DNA of 64,000 bases from Myxococcales bacterium (GTDB lineage: Bacteria > Myxococcota_A > Bradymonadia > UBA7976 > UBA1532), in assembly GCA_002731825.1 (NCBI GenBank), contig PCCS01000001.1, positions 1 through 64,000 of the forward strand, in the 5' to 3' direction. A program made the translations under genes and the position numbers. The notes beneath the pieces are model-generated. The model searched no databases and was not told the origin of the DNA. It worked only from the letters and a program-made list of their open reading frames with translations. Each line of letters starts with the position of its first letter. Position 1 is the stretch's first letter. This document shows positions 61,656 through 64,000 of this stretch, one piece after another.

Positions 61656-61913
61656 GTCTTTGACCTTTGGCGAACGGATTGTCAGAGCCTTTCAAATAGG
61701 CGGGACCGGCGGCCTCGTCAAGAGATCTCGACATTGACAATGCAGAGGATGCACGGAAGAGCCCAGGACCTGGAACGATCTCGTTTCGCTCAAGTAAATT
61801 TGACATCGTAGTAACATTTATCTTGGACACTCATTCCAAGAGAGACTCAGCTTGATAATCCACGGCCAACGTAGTACGAACGGCTTTTCAAGGCATAGCT
61901 TTAGACGAGGTTA

Positions 61914-63317
61914 ATGATGACCACAACTTATGACGTTGTTGTGATTGGCAGCGGACCCGGCGGTTACGTCGCTGCGATTCGTGCCGGCCAGCTTGGTTTA
62001 AACACGGCCATCGTCGAAAAAGACGATCGGTTCGGAGGCACTTGCTTATTGCGAGGCTGTATCCCCACGAAGAGCATGTTGGAGTCGGCGTCTCTTGCTG
62101 ACCATGCACGGCATGCAGATGATTTTGGTGTGAACGTTGGAGATGTCAGTATCGATATCGGTAAGGTGCTCAAGCGCAAAGACCGGGTGATTAAGGCCAA
62201 TGCGGGTGGTGTTGCTTTCCTTCTTAAAAAAAACAAGGTGACAACCTATCGTGGATTCGGTGCCTTGAAAGGCGCTGGTAAAGTCACCGTCACCGCGGAT
62301 GATGGGGTCACGGAACTCAGCGCAAAGCACATCATCCTAGCCACCGGTTCAGCTGTTCGGCATTTTCCTGGTTTCGATGTGGATGGTGAGCGCATCCTGA
62401 CCAGCGACGAACTGTTGGAATTGGCAGAGATACCAAAACATCTACTGGTTCTGGGCGCCGGTGCTGTCGGCGTTGAATTCGCCAGCGTCTACAGAAGTTT
62501 TGGTGCTGATGTGACCATCGTCGAATTGCAAGACCGACTCGTTCCCCTAGAAGACGAAGAGGTCTCCGCCGAGTTCGCTAAAGCGTTTAAACGGCGGGGG
62601 ATTAAGGTCAAGGCCGGAACAAAGTGTCTCGGACTCGAGCTGGACGGTCAGAAAGTAAAGGCGTCATTCGAAGAGCCAGGTGGCAAGCAAACCAATGTTC
62701 GAGTCAGCCATTGTCTGGTGGCCATCGGACGTCGGCCTGTTACCGAAGGCCTTGGGTTAGACAAGACGAAAATTAAGTCCGACAGGGGCTTTTTGAAAAC
62801 GGACGAGTATGGGCTCACCGATGAGCCGGGCATTTACGCGATTGGCGATATTGTCGCGGGAACACCGCAGCTGGCCCATTCGGCTAGTCATGAAGCCATC
62901 GTTGCTGTGGAACATTTAGCTGGACTCAAGCCCCAAGCGATCAATTACACCCATTGCCCGAACTGCACATACTCAAACCCGGAGGTCGGATCGGTCGGTT
63001 TGACAGAAACACAGGCGAAAGAACAGGGCTACACACTCAAGGTGGGTAAATTTCCATTCACAGCCGTCGGTAAGGCCAAAGTCATCAACGACACAACGGG
63101 TTTCGTCAAGATCGTCGCGGACGAAAAATATGACGAAATTCTCGGCGTGCACATCATTGGGCCCCATGCCACTGAGCTCATCGCGGAAGCGGTGCCCTTG
63201 CTTAGACTGGAGTGTACTGTCGAAGAACTGGCCCGCTCCATTCATGCACATCCGACATTGGCCGAAGCGATTGGCGAGGCAGCGCATGCGACGCTGGGCC
63301 ACGCGATTCACATGTGA
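61914..63317 (+). CDS. lpdA: Dihydrolipoyl dehydrogenase
   Basis: E3 subunit of 2-oxoacid dehydrogenase complexes; reoxidises dihydrolipoamide with NAD. The 467-residue protein has the FAD motif IGSGPGGYVAAIRAGQLG, the redox disulfide GGTCLLRGCIPTK (~41-53), the NAD motif LGAGAVGVEFASVY and the C-terminal HAHPTLAEAIGEAAHA with catalytic His-Glu. Length and motifs are normal. ATG at 61914 with GACGAGG upstream. It is directly followed by an E1 beta gene, 15 bases away. Confidence 0.95.
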   Translation: MMTTTYDVVVIGSGPGGYVAAIRAGQLGLNTAIVEKDDRFGGTCLLRGCIPTKSMLESASLADHARHADDFGVNVGDVSIDIGKVLKRKDRVIKANAGGVAFLLKKNKVTTYRGFGALKGAGKVTVTADDGVTELSAKHIILATGSAVRHFPGFDVDGERILTSDELLELAEIPKHLLVLGAGAVGVEFASVYRSFGADVTIVELQDRLVPLEDEEVSAEFAKAFKRRGIKVKAGTKCLGLELDGQKVKASFEEPGGKQTNVRVSHCLVAIGRRPVTEGLGLDKTKIKSDRGFLKTDEYGLTDEPGIYAIGDIVAGTPQLAHSASHEAIVAVEHLAGLKPQAINYTHCPNCTYSNPEVGSVGLTETQAKEQGYTLKVGKFPFTAVGKAKVINDTTGFVKIVADEKYDEILGVHIIGPHATELIAEAVPLLRLECTVEELARSIHAHPTLAEAIGEAAHATLGHAIHM

Positions 63318-63332
63318 TCGGAACCATACGCA

Positions 63333-64000
63333 ATGCCCTCAGGTGCCACCTATATCGAAGCCGTCCGTGAGGCTCTCCACGAAGAACTGTCGGTCGACGA
63401 TAGAGTCTTTCTCATGGGCGAGGATATCGGGACCTATGGTGGCGCGTTTAAGGTCACGGATGGATTTCGGGACCATTTTGGTGATGACCGCATCATCGAT
63501 ACGCCCATCGCAGAGGCTGGCATCATCGGTGCGGCGATCGGCGCAGCGCTGACTGGGCTAAGGCCGGTCGTAGAGATTCAATTCCTCGACTTTCTATCCT
63601 GCGGCTTTGACCAACTGACTAACTTCGCGGCGAAGTGCCACTACCGTTGGGGCGCCGAGATTCCAATCGTGGTCCGTGGCCCTGGCGGCGGTGGCGTTGG
63701 TGGTGGGCCATTCCATAGTCAAAGCATTGAGATGTACTTTATCAAGACGCCGGGCATTAAGGTGGTCGCCCCCAGCACGCCATCTGATGCAAAGATTTTG
63801 CTGAAGGCGGCCATTCGCGACCCGAATCCAGTTTTATTCATCGAGCATAAGGCTCTGTATAGACAGCCTGCGTTGAGAGAAACACTCCCGGACGCAAGCG
63901 TCATTGGCCAGTTAGGTCGGGCGGCGATTCGCCGTCCAGGTGACGATTTGGTCATCATTTCCTACGGGGCAATGGTACATAAATGTCTTGAGGCGGCTGA
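63333..64000 (+). CDS. Pyruvate/2-oxoacid dehydrogenase E1 beta subunit (partial)
   Basis: From the ATG at 63333 an open frame runs off the right edge (222 codons seen). It starts YIEAVREALHEELSVDDRVFLMGEDIGTYGGAFKVTDG, the TPP-dependent E1 beta signature, followed by DTPIAEAGIIGAAIGAALTGLRPVVEIQF and PVVRGP-like IVVRGPGGGGVGGGPFHSQS. It should pair with an E1 alpha subunit to decarboxylate pyruvate or a branched-chain 2-oxoacid. Which substrate cannot be told from this piece. Following lpd is an unusual order; the E1 alpha and E2 genes probably lie beyond the edge. Confidence 0.92.
   Translation, partial: MPSGATYIEAVREALHEELSVDDRVFLMGEDIGTYGGAFKVTDGFRDHFGDDRIIDTPIAEAGIIGAAIGAALTGLRPVVEIQFLDFLSCGFDQLTNFAAKCHYRWGAEIPIVVRGPGGGGVGGGPFHSQSIEMYFIKTPGIKVVAPSTPSDAKILLKAAIRDPNPVLFIEHKALYRQPALRETLPDASVIGQLGRAAIRRPGDDLVIISYGAMVHKCLEAA

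Overview
The window looks like chromosomal DNA of a Gram-negative deltaproteobacterial-type predator or environmental bacterium, most likely Myxococcota/Bradymonadia-like. This is inferred from several things seen together: many Asp/Cys/Gly-rich lipoproteins with lipoboxes, an OmpA protein with thrombospondin type-3 repeats, FHA/TPR/Roadblock proteins, a pilMNOPQ-aroK-aroB operon, and a moderate base composition. There is no prophage, transposase, integrase, CRISPR array or rRNA. One tRNA (Gly, anticodon CCC) is present. Both ends are cut inside genes: a Gly-rich lipoprotein on the left and a pyruvate dehydrogenase E1 beta-like gene on the right.

Layout. 1-4.8 kb: a truncated repeat-rich lipoprotein, a 0.6 kb structured intergenic region with a long hairpin, an unknown acidic protein, and a divergent regulator whose sigma-54 AAA+ domain has lost key motifs. 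4.8-7.2 kb: a short DsbD-like thiol-disulfide transporter and a GAF-like protein. 7.4-10.4 kb: a preQ0 (queuosine precursor) locus, queC-queE-folE2 reading left and queD reading right from a shared control region. FolE2 carries a C-terminal XRE-type helix-turn-helix, and the shared control region has three GTCAACA half-sites on top of the promoters. This is the best candidate for an undescribed system: a pathway enzyme that may regulate its own pathway.

10.6-24.4 kb: the tRNA, a large TPR protein, then a tightly packed leftward operon pilM-N-O-P-Q-aroK-aroB-lipoprotein-Roadblock-aroQ-efp. PilQ has about 730 residues of Ala-rich coiled coil inserted between its two AMIN-like domains. 24.7-31.8 kb: an NtrC-family response regulator and, as a second leftward operon, mfd with two parvulin-type chaperones. 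32-39 kb, rightward: an Ig-like lipoprotein, murI, a small protein, and a cell-division set ftsE-ftsX-envC-like-yibQ-like. 39-44 kb: an envelope operon with FHA-TPR, OmpA/TSP3 and two small membrane proteins.

44-64 kb is more mixed. It holds a ceramidase-like lipoprotein lacking the usual His motif, a stand-alone LeuA regulatory-type domain, a PanE-like reductase, and a fused FAD hydroxylase/Old-Yellow-Enzyme resembling salicylyl-CoA 5-hydroxylase. It also holds an endonuclease/phosphatase lipoprotein, a fused PQQ sugar dehydrogenase/dihaem cytochrome, an ABC exporter, a hydrolase, a GNAT acetyltransferase, MtnB, peptide deformylase, an orphan histidine kinase, a YaiI/DUF188 protein, a DEDDh exonuclease, and dihydrolipoamide dehydrogenase next to an E1 beta subunit. 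All assignments come from reading motifs by eye; no database search was run.
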